Origin: Streptomyces sp. RPA4-2
GTDB taxonomy: Bacteria; Actinomycetota; Actinomycetes; Streptomycetales; Streptomycetaceae
Assembly: GCF_012273515.2 (NCBI RefSeq)
Contig: NZ_CP050975.2
Location: forward strand, 2,728,001-2,792,000
Reading direction: 5' to 3'
Length of the DNA stretch: 64,000 nt
The notes below the pieces were generated by a model that was given only the letters and a program-made list of their open reading frames with translations, did not search any database and was not told where the DNA came from. The position numbers were made by a program, and so were the translations under genes. Positions within the stretch are counted from its first letter, which is position 1; each line of letters opens with the position of its first letter. Shown here piece by piece: positions 53,058 through 63,217 of the stretch.

Positions 53058-54587
53058 GTGACTGCTCTGACTCTCAGCACCGCCGCAGCGTCCGGCCTGC
53101 GGGCCGACGCGATCGTCGTCGGTGTAGCCAAGGGCGCCAAGGGCCCGGTCCTCGCACCGGGCGCCGAGGCCGTGGACAAGGGGTATGACGGCGCGCTCGC
53201 CGGCATCCTGGAGACCCTCGGCGCGTCCGGCGGCGAGGGCGAGGTGACGAAGCTGCCCGCGCCGTCCGGCTTCAAGGCGCCCGTCGTCGTGGCCGTCGGC
53301 CTGGGAGCGGTCCCGGACAAGGACGAGGCGTTCGGCGCCGAGGTGCTGCGCCGCGCCGCCGGTGTCGCCGCCCGTGCTCTCGCCGGTGCCAAGAAGGCCG
53401 TCCTCGCCCTGCCGATCACGGACGCCGCCGACGTGGGCGCCCTCGCGGAGGGCGCGGCGCTCGGCGCGTACGCCTTCGACGCGTACAAGGAGACCGGCAG
53501 GTCCGGCAGCGCCGCCAAGAACGGCAAGGCCCCGCTCGTCGAGGTCGCGCTGCTCGGCGGCAAGCCCCGTGACGCGGCGCACAAGGCGGCGCTCGCGCGC
53601 GCCACGGCCGTGACCGAGGAGCTGAACCGCGCCCGCGACCTCATCAACACCCCGCCGAACGACCTCACCCCCGAGGCCTTCGCCGCCGTCGCCACCGCCG
53701 CCGGCAAGGAGCACGGCATCAAGGTGCAGGTGCTCGACGAGAAGGCCCTCGAAAAGGGCGGCTACGGCGGCATCCTGGGCGTCGGCGCGGGCTCGGCCGC
53801 CGCTCCGCGCCTGGTGAAGCTCTCGTACACCAGCCCCAAGGCGGCCAAGCACCTCGCCTTCGTCGGCAAGGGCATCACCTACGACTCGGGCGGCATCTCC
53901 CTCAAGCCCGCCGGGCACAACGAGACGATGAAGTGCGACATGAGCGGCGCGGCGGCGGTCTTCGCCGCCGTGGTCGCCGCCGCGCGTCTCGGCCTGCAGG
54001 TCAACGTCACCGGCTGGCTGGCGCTCGCCGAGAACATGCCGTCCGGTTCCGCCACCCGCCCCGGTGACGTGCTGCGCATGTACAGCGGCAAGACCGTCGA
54101 GGTCCTCAACACGGACGCCGAGGGCCGCCTCGTCCTCGCCGACGCGCTGTGGAAGGCCTCCGAGGAGAAGCCCGACGCGATCATCGACGTGGCGACGCTG
54201 ACCGGCGCGATGGTGCTGGCCCTCGGCAACCGCACCTTCGGTGTCATGGCCAACGACGACGCGTTCCGTGCCTCGATCGTGGAGGCCGCCGAGGAGGTCG
54301 GCGAGGAGTCCTGGCCGATGCCGCTGCCGGAGCACCTGCGCAAGGGCATGGACTCCCCCACCGCGGACATCGCGAACATGGGCGAGCGGATGGGCGGCGG
54401 CCTGGTCGCCGGTCTGTTCCTGAAGGAGTTCGTGGGCGAGGGCATCACGTGGGCGCACCTGGACATCGCCGGGCCCGCGTTCAACGAGTCGGGACCGTTC
54501 GGCTACACGCCGAAGGGTGGTACGGGGTCGGCGGTGCGGACGCTGGTGCGTCTCGCCGAGCTGACCGCGGCGGGCGACCTCGGTTAG
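53058..54587 (+). CDS. pepA: Leucyl aminopeptidase (M17)
   Basis: 509 aa from GTG 53058. The C-terminal catalytic domain contains FVGKGITYDSGGISLKPAG, metal ligands in CDMSGAA and NTDAEGRLVLADAL, and the active-site Lys/Arg positions of the M17 family. The two-metal enzyme removes N-terminal residues from peptides, and forms hexamers. A pepA/pepB gene precedes the dihydrolipoamide genes in mycobacteria as well. A strong terminator follows. Confidence 0.96.
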   Translation: MTALTLSTAAASGLRADAIVVGVAKGAKGPVLAPGAEAVDKGYDGALAGILETLGASGGEGEVTKLPAPSGFKAPVVVAVGLGAVPDKDEAFGAEVLRRAAGVAARALAGAKKAVLALPITDAADVGALAEGAALGAYAFDAYKETGRSGSAAKNGKAPLVEVALLGGKPRDAAHKAALARATAVTEELNRARDLINTPPNDLTPEAFAAVATAAGKEHGIKVQVLDEKALEKGGYGGILGVGAGSAAAPRLVKLSYTSPKAAKHLAFVGKGITYDSGGISLKPAGHNETMKCDMSGAAAVFAAVVAAARLGLQVNVTGWLALAENMPSGSATRPGDVLRMYSGKTVEVLNTDAEGRLVLADALWKASEEKPDAIIDVATLTGAMVLALGNRTFGVMANDDAFRASIVEAAEEVGEESWPMPLPEHLRKGMDSPTADIANMGERMGGGLVAGLFLKEFVGEGITWAHLDIAGPAFNESGPFGYTPKGGTGSAVRTLVRLAELTAAGDLG

Positions 54588-54655
54588 TCCGCTCCGCGGC
54601 CACGGGTGATCCGTGGCCGCTCGCGCAGGGCCCCGCGCCCCTGCCGGGAACTCCA

Positions 54656-54689
54656 CGGCCCCGGGCGACGTGTCGCCCGGGGCCGTTTT
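54656..54689 (+). terminator. Rho-independent terminator after pepA
   Basis: A perfect 14-bp stem (54656-54669 with 54672-54685) with a 2-nt loop is followed by TTTT, the classic arrangement. It separates pepA from lpd. Confidence 0.9.
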
Positions 54690-54877
54690 GTCCGCAGGAA
54701 ACCGGACAGTGCGACGTCTCACACACCGGCCCGGCGTCTCGAACGCCTCCGACAAGTGCGAAGATGGGTTCTCGGCAGGACAGGGCCCGAACCACAGGGC
54801 CGAAGAAGAGCGGCCGGACACCAGCCGCCGACCGGTCACTGGAGACCGGCGTGGCGCACATGCATGGAGGACGTGAC

Positions 54878-56266
54878 GTGGCGAACGACGCCAGCACCGT
54901 TTTCGACCTAGTGATCCTCGGCGGTGGTAGCGGTGGTTACGCCGCGGCCCTGCGCGGAGCGCAGCTGGGCCTGGACGTCGCCCTGATCGAGAAGGACAAG
55001 GTCGGCGGTACCTGCCTGCACCGGGGGTGCATCCCCACCAAGGCCCTGCTGCACGCGGGCGAGATCGCCGACCAGGCCCGCGAGAGCGAGCAGTTCGGTG
55101 TGAAGGCCACCTTCGAGGGCATCGACGTCCCGGCCGTCCACAAGTACAAGGACGAGGTCATCACGGGTCTGTACAAGGGCCTGCAGGGACTCATCGCGTC
55201 CCGCAAGGTGACGTACATCGAGGGAGAGGGCCGTCTGTCCTCCCCCACCTCCGTCGACGTCAACGGCCAGCGTGTCCAGGGCCGCCACGTCCTGCTGGCG
55301 ACCGGCTCCGTGCCGAAGTCGCTGCCGGGCCTGGAGATCGACGGCAACCGCATCATCTCGTCCGACCACGCGCTGGTCCTGGACCGCGTCCCGCAGTCCG
55401 CGATCGTGCTCGGCGGCGGCGTCATCGGCGTCGAGTTCGCCTCCGCGTGGAAGTCCTTCGGTACGGACATCACGATCATCGAGGGACTCAAGCACCTCGC
55501 CCCTCTCGAGGACGAGAACTCCTCCAAGCTTCTTGAGCGCGCGTTCCGCAAGCGCGGCATCAAGTTCAACCTGGGCACCTTCTTCTCGAAGGCCGAGTAC
55601 ACCCAGAACGGTGTCAAGGTCACCCTCGCCGACGGCAAGGAGTTCGAGGCCGAGGTCCTGCTCGTCGCCGTCGGCCGCGGCCCGGTCTCGGCCGGTCTCG
55701 GCTACGAGGAGCAGGGCGTCGCCATGGACCGCGGCTACGTCCTGGTCGACGAGTACATGCGCACGAACGTGCCCACCATCTCCGCCGTCGGCGACCTGGT
55801 CCCGACGCTCCAGCTCGCCCACGTCGGCTTCGCCGAGGGCATCCTGGTCGCGGAGCGGCTGGCCGGTCTCAAGACCGTCCCGATCGACTACGACGGCGTG
55901 CCGCGGGTGACGTACTGCCACCCCGAGGTCGCCTCCGTGGGCATCACCGAGGCCAAGGCCAAGGAGATCTACGGCGCGGACAAGGTCGTCGCCCTGAAGT
56001 ACAACCTCGCCGGCAACGGCAAGAGCAAGATCCTCAAGACCGCGGGCGAGATCAAGCTCGTCCAGGTCAAGGACGGTGCCGTGGTCGGCGTCCACATGGT
56101 CGGCGACCGCATGGGCGAGCAGGTCGGCGAGGCCCAGCTGATCTACAACTGGGAAGCGCTGCCCGCCGAGGTCGCCCAGCTCATCCACGCCCACCCGACG
56201 CAGAACGAGGCGCTCGGCGAAGCCCACCTGGCCCTCGCGGGCAAGCCGCTGCACTCGCACGACTGA
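54878..56266 (+). CDS. lpdA: Dihydrolipoamide dehydrogenase (E3)
   Basis: 462 aa from GTG 54878 (GGAGG 8 nt upstream). Reoxidises lipoyl groups of E2 with FAD and NAD+. FAD motif VILGGGSGGYAAALRG, redox disulfide GGTCLHRGCIPTKALL, NAD motif LGGGVIGVEFAS and active-site His in HAHPTQNEALGEA are all present. It is 129 bp upstream of sucB, so E3 and E2 are probably one transcript. It can serve both pyruvate and 2-oxoglutarate dehydrogenase complexes. Confidence 0.98.
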   Translation: MANDASTVFDLVILGGGSGGYAAALRGAQLGLDVALIEKDKVGGTCLHRGCIPTKALLHAGEIADQARESEQFGVKATFEGIDVPAVHKYKDEVITGLYKGLQGLIASRKVTYIEGEGRLSSPTSVDVNGQRVQGRHVLLATGSVPKSLPGLEIDGNRIISSDHALVLDRVPQSAIVLGGGVIGVEFASAWKSFGTDITIIEGLKHLAPLEDENSSKLLERAFRKRGIKFNLGTFFSKAEYTQNGVKVTLADGKEFEAEVLLVAVGRGPVSAGLGYEEQGVAMDRGYVLVDEYMRTNVPTISAVGDLVPTLQLAHVGFAEGILVAERLAGLKTVPIDYDGVPRVTYCHPEVASVGITEAKAKEIYGADKVVALKYNLAGNGKSKILKTAGEIKLVQVKDGAVVGVHMVGDRMGEQVGEAQLIYNWEALPAEVAQLIHAHPTQNEALGEAHLALAGKPLHSHD

Positions 56267-56395
56267 TACCGCCCCGGCTGTACTCAGTCACCGCGTCGCC
56301 CTGGGCGCGACGACCACAGACTTCCGCACCTTCCCCAGGCTCTCGACTCCGCTCGGGCAGCAGGGGAGACCCATTCGTAAGGAGCAACAGAAACC

Positions 56396-58204
56396 ATGCC
56401 GGTTTCCGTAACCCTTCCGGCGCTCGGTGAGAGCGTCACCGAGGGCACTGTCACCCGCTGGCTGAAGGCCGAGGGCGAGCGCGTCGAAGCCGACGAACCG
56501 CTGCTCGAGGTGTCGACCGACAAGGTCGACACCGAGATCCCCTCCCCCGCCGCCGGTGTGCTCGCCTCCATCAAGGTCGCCGAGGACGAGACGGTCGAGG
56601 TCGGCGCCGAGCTGGCCGTCATCGACGACGGCACGGGCGCGCCCGCCGCCGCCCCCGCTCCGGCCGCCGAGCCCGAGGCCGCCCCGGCCCCGGCCGCTCC
56701 GGCCCCGGTCGCCGAGGCCCCCGCGGCTCCGGCGCCCGCCGCCCCTGCCGCCCCCGCCCCCGCCGCTCCGGCCGGTGGCGCCTCCGGTACCGACGTCGTG
56801 CTGCCCGCGCTGGGCGAGTCGGTCACCGAGGCACCGTCACCCGCTGGCTGAAGCAGGTCGGCGAGGAGGTCGCGGAGGACGAGCCGCTGCTCGAGGTCTC
56901 CACGGACAAGGTCGACACCGAGATCCCCGCGCCGGTCGCCGGCGTCCTGCTGGAGATCGTGGTCGGCGAGGACGAGACCGCCGAGGTCGGTGCCAAGCTC
57001 GCCGTCATCGGCGCCCCGGGCGCGGCTCCGGCCGCCGCTCCGGCTCCCGCGGCTCCGGCACCCGCCGCTGCCGCTCCGGCCCCGGCCGCCCCCGCGCTCC
57101 GGCCCCCGCGCTTACCCCCCGCCGCTCCGGCCGCTCCGGCTCCGGCTCCGACTCCGGCTCCGGCTCCGGTCCAGGCCGCCGCCCCGGTCGCGCCCGCCGC
57201 TCCGGCTCCCGCGCTTAGCCGCGCCCGCCCCCGTCACCCCGGCCCCGGCGCCCGCCGCGACCTCCGGTGACGACGGCGCCTACGTCACCCCGCTGGTGCG
57301 CAAGCTCGCCGCCGAGAACGGTGTCGACCTGGCCGCCGTCAAGGGCACCGGCGTCGGTGGCCGCATCCGCAAGCAGGACGTCATCGCCGCCGCGGAGGCC
57401 GCGAAGGCCTCCGCGGCCGCTCCGGCTCCCGCCGCGGCCGCCGCTCCCGCCGCCAAGAAGGCCCCGGTCCTGGAGGTCTCCCCGCTGCGCGGTCAGACCG
57501 TCAAGATGCCGCGCATCCGCAAGGTCATCGGCGACAACATGGTGAAGGCCCTGCACGAGCAGGCCCAGCTGTCCTCGGTCGTCGAGGTCGACATCACCCG
57601 CCTGATGAAGCTCCGCGCGCAGGCGAAGGACTCCTTCGCGGCCCGCGAGGGCGTCAAGCTCTCCCCGATGCCGTTCTTCGTGAAGGCGGCGGCTCAGGCG
57701 CTGAAGGCCCACCCGGCCGTCAACGCCCGGATCAACGTGGACGAGGGCACGATCACCTACTTCGACTCCGAGAACATCGGTATCGCGGTGGACTCGGAGA
57801 AGGGCCTGATGACCCCGGTCATCAAGCACGCGGGCGATCTCAACATCGCCGGTATCGCCAAGGCGACCGCCGACCTGGCGGGCAAGGTCCGGGCCAACAA
57901 GATCACCCCGGACGAGCTGTCCGGCGCGACCTTCACCATCTCCAACACCGGCTCGCGCGGCGCGCTCTTCGACACGATCATCGTGCCGCCGAACCAGGTC
58001 GCGATCCTCGGCATCGGCGCGACGGTCAAGCGTCCGGCCGTCATCGAGACGGAGGAGGGCACGGTCATCGGCGTCCGCGACATGACGTACCTGACGCTCT
58101 CCTACGACCACCGTCTGGTGGACGGCGCAGACGCGGCCCGTTACCTGACCGCGGTCAAGGCGATCCTGGAGGCGGGCGAGTTCGAGGTCGAGCTCGGCCT
58201 GTAG
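56396..58204 (+). CDS. sucB: 2-oxoacid dehydrogenase E2 (SucB/DlaT), multiply frameshifted
   Basis: About 602 aa if repaired. Layout: lipoyl domain 1 with lipoyl-Lys in STDKVDTEI, Ala/Pro linker, lipoyl domain 2 (second STDKVDTEI), Ala/Pro linker, E3-binding domain ([21 protein letters not shown]), and catalytic acyltransferase with [13 protein letters not shown]. The frame is broken: a G is missing near 56,850 (GAGGCACC for GAGGGCACC), a base is missing near 57,094, and CTTA is inserted at about 57,109 and 57,213. The net change is zero, so both ends are in the same frame. Two domains of two copies and flawless ends suggest sequencing or assembly error. Confidence 0.85.
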
Positions 58205-58214
58205 TCCCACCCCG

Positions 58215-58264
58215 GCGCACGCGACGCCCCCGTCCGGAACCTTCCGGGCGGGGGCGTCGCGTGC
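58215..58264 (+). terminator. Terminator after sucB
   Basis: A perfect 17-bp stem (58215-58231 with 58248-58264) with an inner CCGG/CCGG pair lies 10 bp past the sucB stop. Confidence 0.9.
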
Positions 58265-58334
58265 GTGTAAGTCTCGTCTCACCTGCGCGAAAGCGCCCCC
58301 GTGCGCCTCTCTCCGGCAGTGGTGCGGCCTTATT

Positions 58335-58349
58335 GTCTAAACGTCAGAC
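58335..58349. promoter_or_regulatory. Candidate GntR autoregulatory operator
   Basis: GTCT and AGAC, 7 bp apart, lie in an A/T-richer patch about 95 bp upstream of the GntR gene. The layout resembles FadR-subfamily GT-N-AC operators. Low confidence. Confidence 0.35.
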
Positions 58350-58443
58350 GCCCTTGGGTCCCGCTCGTCGCCCGGTCACCACCCCTCAACGAGGCCCTTC
58401 GGGCCGCAGTATTGGATCCAGAGCCCCCGCCGAAGGAGCCCTC

Positions 58444-59067
58444 ATGACCGCGCCCGTCGTCCACTCGCTGCGCGAACAGATCCGCGAGCACATCGTGGAG
58501 GGGATCGTGAGCGGGCGCTGGAAGCCGGGCGAGCGGATCGTGGAGCGGCGGATCGCGACCGAGCTGGAGGTCAGCCAGACCCCGGTCCGGGAGGCGCTGC
58601 GGGAGCTGGAGTCCTTGCGGCTGATCGAGTCGGCGCCCAACAAGGGCGTGCGGGTGCGCAACCTCACGGCCGCCGACCTGGAGGAGAGCTACCCCGTACG
58701 GGCCGGTCTGGAGGCCATCGCGGCCGAGCTGGCGGCGGAGCGGCTCGCCCAGGACTGCTCGGCGCTGGAGCCGCACGTCACCGCGCTGTACGAGGCCGAC
58801 CGGCTGTCGGACGGAACCGGCCAGGTCCGCCATACCGTCGCCTTCCACCGGGAACTGGTGCGTGCCGCCGGCAACTCCGTCCTCCTGCACACCTGGGAGG
58901 GCCTGGGCATCGAGGTCTTCACGGCGCTGTCGATCCGCTGGCTGGGGACGGTCCAGCAGTCGTACGCGGAGGAGCACGAGGCCCTCGTGGACGCTTTCCG
59001 GCGCCGGGACCCGCTGATCGCGGAACTGGTGAAGGCGCACGTCCTCGGCTGCGCGCCGCGGCCCTGA
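58444..59067 (+). CDS. GntR-family transcriptional regulator (FadR subfamily)
   Basis: 207 aa from ATG 58444 (AAGGAG 6 nt upstream). Winged-helix N-terminus (REQIREHIVEGIVSGRWKPGERI, ELEVSQTPVREALRELES) and an all-helical FCD C-terminal domain with candidate metal-binding His (HRELVRAAGNS, HEALVDAF). FCD regulators sense small carboxylates. Being directly upstream of aceE and in the E2/E3 cluster, it may control pyruvate dehydrogenase (inference). Confidence 0.93.
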   Translation: MTAPVVHSLREQIREHIVEGIVSGRWKPGERIVERRIATELEVSQTPVREALRELESLRLIESAPNKGVRVRNLTAADLEESYPVRAGLEAIAAELAAERLAQDCSALEPHVTALYEADRLSDGTGQVRHTVAFHRELVRAAGNSVLLHTWEGLGIEVFTALSIRWLGTVQQSYAEEHEALVDAFRRRDPLIAELVKAHVLGCAPRP

Positions 59068-59114
59068 CACAGCGGAGCGCGGCCATGCTCACCTGCGGAA
59101 ATCCCCTGAATCCA

Positions 59115-59151
59115 AGGCACCCGGTGCCTGCTACCGAGGCACCCCGTGCCG
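59115..59151. promoter_or_regulatory. Two tandem palindromes upstream of aceE
   Basis: AGGCACCCGGTGCCT (59115-59129) and AGGCACCCCGTGCCG (59137-59151) are near-identical imperfect palindromes 22 bp apart, two helical turns. They lie 38-75 bp upstream of the predicted -35 of aceE, as expected of a regulator binding cooperatively on one face of DNA. Confidence 0.5.
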
Positions 59152-59188
59152 ACTTTTGCCCGACAGAGAGGTTTTCGGCCGGATTCCT

Positions 59189-59218
59189 TTGATCGATCAT
59201 CGATCAGGGAGTTAGAGT
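59189..59218 (+). promoter_or_regulatory. Predicted aceE promoter overlapped by a 17-bp palindrome
   Basis: A perfect palindrome (59190-59206, TGATCGAT/ATCGATCA around one base) covers the -35 box (TTGATC or TGATCG). A -10 hexamer TAGAGT lies at 59213-59218, 17-18 bp downstream. A repressor bound to the palindrome would block RNA polymerase. The adjacent GntR regulator is the obvious candidate. Confidence 0.6.
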
Positions 59219-59326
59219 CATCGCGGGCTCGCACCAGAGCCCTTGAGCCCTGTCCTGCCAAAGACCAAGGGCGACCCCGAACCCTTACCGATGAGGGAAC
59301 CCCCTTCGACTCCGGAAGGCGGCGCA

Positions 59327-62029
59327 ATGACCGACCCCACCGCAATCCAGCCGAGCGAGCTCGATCAGCTCCCGGACCGCGACCCCGAGGAGACCGCCGA
59401 ATGGCAGGCCTCACTGGACGCCGTCACCAAGGCGGCCGGGCCGCACCGTGCCGCGTACCTGATGCGCCGCACGCTGGAGCGCGCCGAGGGCAACGGCCTC
59501 GCGCTGCCCAAGCTGCTTGAGACCGACTACGTCAACACCATCCCCACCGCCGCCGAACCCGTCGTGGACGGCGACGAGGCGATGGAACGCCGGATCACCG
59601 CCTGGAACCGCTGGAACGCGGCCGCGATGGTGACCCGGGGCGCGAAACACGGCGTGGGCGGTCACATCGCCACCTTCGCCTCCGCGGCCTGGCTCTACGA
59701 GACGGGCTTCAACCACTTCTTCAAGGGCAAGGAGGGGGACGGGTCCGGCGACCAGCTCTACATCCAGGGCCACGCCTCCCCCGGCATCTACGCCCGCGCC
59801 TTCCTCGACGGCCGCCTCTCCGAGACGCAGCTCGACAACTTCCGCCAGGAAGCGGGGGGCAACGGTCTGCCGTCCTACCCGCACCCGCGCCGGCTGCCCT
59901 GGCTCTGGGAGTTCCCGACGGTCTCGATGGGCCTCGGCCCGCTGTCGGCGATCTACCAGGCGCGCTTCAACCGCTACCTCACCAGCCGCGGCATCAAGGA
60001 CGTCTCGCAGTCCCACGTGTGGGCGTTCCTCGGCGACGGCGAGATGGACGAGCCGGAGTCGACGGCCGCACTCGCCCTGGCCGCGCGTGAGGGCCTGGAC
60101 AACCTGACCTTCGTCATCAACTGCAACCTGCAGCGCCTCGACGGCCCGGTCCGCGCCAACTTCAAGATCGTGCAGGAGCTGGAGGCCCAGTTCCGCGGCG
60201 CCGGCTGGAACGTCGTGAAGTCCCTGTGGGGCAACGCCTGGGACGAGCTGTTCCGGCTCGACACCACCGGCGCGCTGGTACGCAGGCTGCGCGAGGTACC
60301 CGACGCCCAGGTGCAGACGTACCAGACCCGCGACGCCGCCTACATCCGCCAGGACTTCTTCGGCGCCGACCCGGCGCTCGTCGAGATGGCGAAGCTGCTG
60401 AGCGACGACAAGATCACCGAGTGCTTCCACCTCTCCCGCGGTGGCCACGAGTCGCGCAAGGTGTACGCCGCCTACCGCGCCGCGCTGGCCCACAAGGGCG
60501 GACCGACGGTGATCCTGGCCCAGACGGTCAAGGGCTTCACCCTCGGCACGGGCTTCGCGTCCAAGAACGCCAACCACCAGATGAAGAAGCTGTCCACGGA
60601 CGAGTTCAAGCAGATGCGTGACCTGCTCGAACTGCCCATCTCCGACAGCCAGTTCGTCGACGGTGTGGTTCCCTACGGCCACCCGGGCGCCGACGCTCCC
60701 GAGGTCCGCTACCTCCAGGAGCGCCGCGCGGCCCTCGGCGGCCCGGCCCCCGCCCGCCGTACGCACCCGCTCGCCCCGCTGCCCGCCCCCGCCGACAAGG
60801 CGTTCGCGTCCTTCGACAAGGGCTCCGGCACGCAGAACGTGGCGACGACGATGGCCTTCGTGCGGCTCGTCAAGGACCTCGTCCGCGACAAGCAGAGCGG
60901 CAAGCGCTGGGTGCCGATCGTCCCCGACGAGGCGCGCACCTTCGGCATGGAGAGCCTCTTCCCCTCCCTCGGCATCTACTCGCCCAAGGGCCAGACGTAC
61001 GAGCCGGTCGACCGCGACCAGCTGATGTACTACAAGGAGGCCAAGGACGGCCAGATCCTCAACGAGGGGATCACCGAGGCCGGCTCCATGGCGGACTTCA
61101 TCGCCGCGTCCACCGCGTACGCCACGCACGGCGAGGCGATGATCCCCTTCTACATCTTCTACTCGATGTTCGGCTGGCAGCGCACGGCCGACCAGATGTG
61201 GCAGCTCGGCGACCAGCTCGGCCGCGGCTTCCTGGTCGGCGCCACGGCCGGCCGTACGACGCTGACGGGCGAGGGCCTCCAGCACGCCGACGGCCACTCC
61301 CCCGTCATCGCGGCGACCAACCCCGCGGCGCTCAGCTACGACCCGGCGTTCGCGTACGAGGTGGCGGCCATCGTCAAGGACGGTCTGCGCCGTATGTACG
61401 GCGAGACCGCGCCTGGCGAGGACCCGAACGTCTTCTATTACCTGACGGTCTACAACGAGCCGATCCCGCAGCCCGCGAAGCCGGCCGGGCTCGGCGTCGA
61501 CGAGGGCATCGTCAAGGGCCTGTACCGCTTCAACACGGCCGAGTCGGCGGGCCTGTCCCCGGCCGCCAACGCCGCGCGCGTCCAGCTGCTGGCCTCCGGC
61601 ACGGCGATCCACTGGACCCTGGAGGCGCAGCGGCTGCTCGCCGAGGAGTGGGGCGTCGCCGCGGACGTGTGGTCCGCGACGTCCTGGACCGAGCTGCGGC
61701 GCGACGCGCTGGAGGCCGACGCGGCGCTGCTGCGCGGCGAGGAGCGGGTGCCGTTCGTCCGCCAGGCGCTGCACGGCGCCGAGGGCCCGGTGCTCGCGGT
61801 CTCCGACTACATGCGCCAGGTCCCGGACCAGATCGCGCAGTGGGTCGAGCAGGACTGGTCCTCGCTCGGTGCCGACGGCTTCGGCCTCTCGGACACCCGT
61901 GTGGCGGCCCGCCGTCACTTCGGCGTCGACGCGCAGTCGATCGTCGTCGCGGCGCTGGCGCAGCTCGCCCGCCGTGGTGAGGTCAAGACGTCCGCGGTGA
62001 AGGAAGCCCGGGAGCGCTACGGCCTGTAG
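59327..62029 (+). CDS. aceE: Pyruvate dehydrogenase E1 component, homodimeric AceE type
   Basis: 900 aa from ATG 59327 (GGAAGG 8 nt upstream); an in-frame ATG at 59243 would add 28 residues without support. The TPP-binding motif is [12 protein letters not shown] and downstream [14 protein letters not shown]. Conserved [20 protein letters not shown] and [15 protein letters not shown] place it in the single-chain AceE family. It decarboxylates pyruvate and acetylates E2 lipoyl groups. In actinobacteria AceE works with the shared E2/E3, which are encoded just upstream here. Confidence 0.98.
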   Translation: MTDPTAIQPSELDQLPDRDPEETAEWQASLDAVTKAAGPHRAAYLMRRTLERAEGNGLALPKLLETDYVNTIPTAAEPVVDGDEAMERRITAWNRWNAAAMVTRGAKHGVGGHIATFASAAWLYETGFNHFFKGKEGDGSGDQLYIQGHASPGIYARAFLDGRLSETQLDNFRQEAGGNGLPSYPHPRRLPWLWEFPTVSMGLGPLSAIYQARFNRYLTSRGIKDVSQSHVWAFLGDGEMDEPESTAALALAAREGLDNLTFVINCNLQRLDGPVRANFKIVQELEAQFRGAGWNVVKSLWGNAWDELFRLDTTGALVRRLREVPDAQVQTYQTRDAAYIRQDFFGADPALVEMAKLLSDDKITECFHLSRGGHESRKVYAAYRAALAHKGGPTVILAQTVKGFTLGTGFASKNANHQMKKLSTDEFKQMRDLLELPISDSQFVDGVVPYGHPGADAPEVRYLQERRAALGGPAPARRTHPLAPLPAPADKAFASFDKGSGTQNVATTMAFVRLVKDLVRDKQSGKRWVPIVPDEARTFGMESLFPSLGIYSPKGQTYEPVDRDQLMYYKEAKDGQILNEGITEAGSMADFIAASTAYATHGEAMIPFYIFYSMFGWQRTADQMWQLGDQLGRGFLVGATAGRTTLTGEGLQHADGHSPVIAATNPAALSYDPAFAYEVAAIVKDGLRRMYGETAPGEDPNVFYYLTVYNEPIPQPAKPAGLGVDEGIVKGLYRFNTAESAGLSPAANAARVQLLASGTAIHWTLEAQRLLAEEWGVAADVWSATSWTELRRDALEADAALLRGEERVPFVRQALHGAEGPVLAVSDYMRQVPDQIAQWVEQDWSSLGADGFGLSDTRVAARRHFGVDAQSIVVAALAQLARRGEVKTSAVKEARERYGL

Positions 62030-62045
62030 GACCTGTGGTTCATCC

Positions 62046-62083
62046 CGGCGAGGGGGTACGGCGACCGCCGTACCCCCTCGCCG
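62046..62083 (+). terminator. Terminator after aceE
   Basis: A perfect 18-bp stem (62046-62063 with 62066-62083) with a 2-nt loop lies 17 bp past the aceE stop. Confidence 0.92.
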
Positions 62084-62132
62084 TCGTCACCGCCCCCGGC
62101 TCGCTGTCGGTGGCGCCCGGCATGATGAACCC

Positions 62133-63105
62133 ATGCGTGCTGCCCGCCTGATCAAGATGGTGCTGCTGCTCCAGTCGCGGGCGTCGATGACCGCCGCCGA
62201 GCTGGCGCGGGAGCTGGAGGTGTCCGAGCGGACCGTCGCGCGGGACGCTCAGGCGCTCTCGGAGGCGGGGGTCCCGGTGTACGCGGACCGGGGGGCGGGC
62301 GGGGGGCTACCGGCTGATCGGCGGCTACCGCACCCGGCTCACCGGCCTGGCGCGCGGTGAGGCGGAGGCGCTCTTCCTGAGCGGGGTACCGGGGGCGCTG
62401 CGCGAGATGGGTCTGGAGGACACCGCGTCCGCGGCCCGTCTGAAGGTCTCCGCGGCCCTGCTGCCCTCCCTGCGGGACGCCTCACGGACGGCGGCGCAGC
62501 GCTTCCATCTGGACGCGCCCGCCTGGTTCAGCGAGCCCAGGGCGCCGGAGCTGCTGCCGCCGGTCGCGGACGCGGTGTGGGACGACCGGCCGGTCGTCGC
62601 GCGGTACGGGCGCGACGGGGCGGAGGTGGAGCGGACGCTGGAGCCGTACGGGCTCGTGCTGAAGGCGGGGGTCTGGTACCTGTGCGCGCGGGTGCCGGAG
62701 GCGGGGACCTTCCGGGTGTACCGGATCGACCGGTTCACCGCGGTCGGTCTCGGCGAGGAGCGGTTCCGGCGGGACGAGGGCTTCGACCTGCCCGGGTTCT
62801 GGGAGGAGCGGGCCGAGCAGTTCGCGCGGTCCATCCTGCGGGCCGAGGCCGTCGTACGGCTCTCCCCGGACGGCGTACGGCGTCTGCCGTACGCCGTCGA
62901 TCCCACGGCGGCGAGGGCGGCCCTGGACGGATGCGGTGCCCCCGACGACCGGGGGTGGGTGACCGTCACCCTCCCCGTCGAGTCCGAGGAGGTCGCCCAT
63001 ACGCAGCTCACGGGGCTCGGGCCGGAGGTGGAGGTGCTCTCCCCCGCCGCCCTGCGCGAGCGCTTCGCCGCGGACGCGGCGCGGTCGGCGGCGCTCTACG
63101 CGTGA
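62133..63105 (+). pseudogene. WYL-domain transcriptional regulator, frameshifted
   Basis: About 323 aa if repaired. N-terminal HTH (MRAARLIKMVLLLQSRASMTAAELARELEVSERTV in two pieces) and C-terminal WYL ligand-binding domain (LVLKAGVWYLCARV, FRVYRIDRF). An extra G in the G6 run at 62301-62306 shifts the frame after GAGGG; removing it restores GYRLIGGYRTRLTGLA, the usual family sequence. The two parts are otherwise intact, so a homopolymer sequencing error is the simplest explanation. Confidence 0.85.
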
Positions 63106-63217
63106 CGGGGCCCGCGAAAGCACCCCGCACCTGCCGGTTTTACCGTCGGCATGTGCGCGCATAACAATCTGCGGCACTCCGCGTGCGTCACTCCCGTTCA
63201 GGCCCGATGCTTGACCC

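Noticed and set aside
59411..61918. 835-codon minus-strand frame opposite aceE
   Set aside because: Shadow of a clearly recognised AceE; no start signal or domain.
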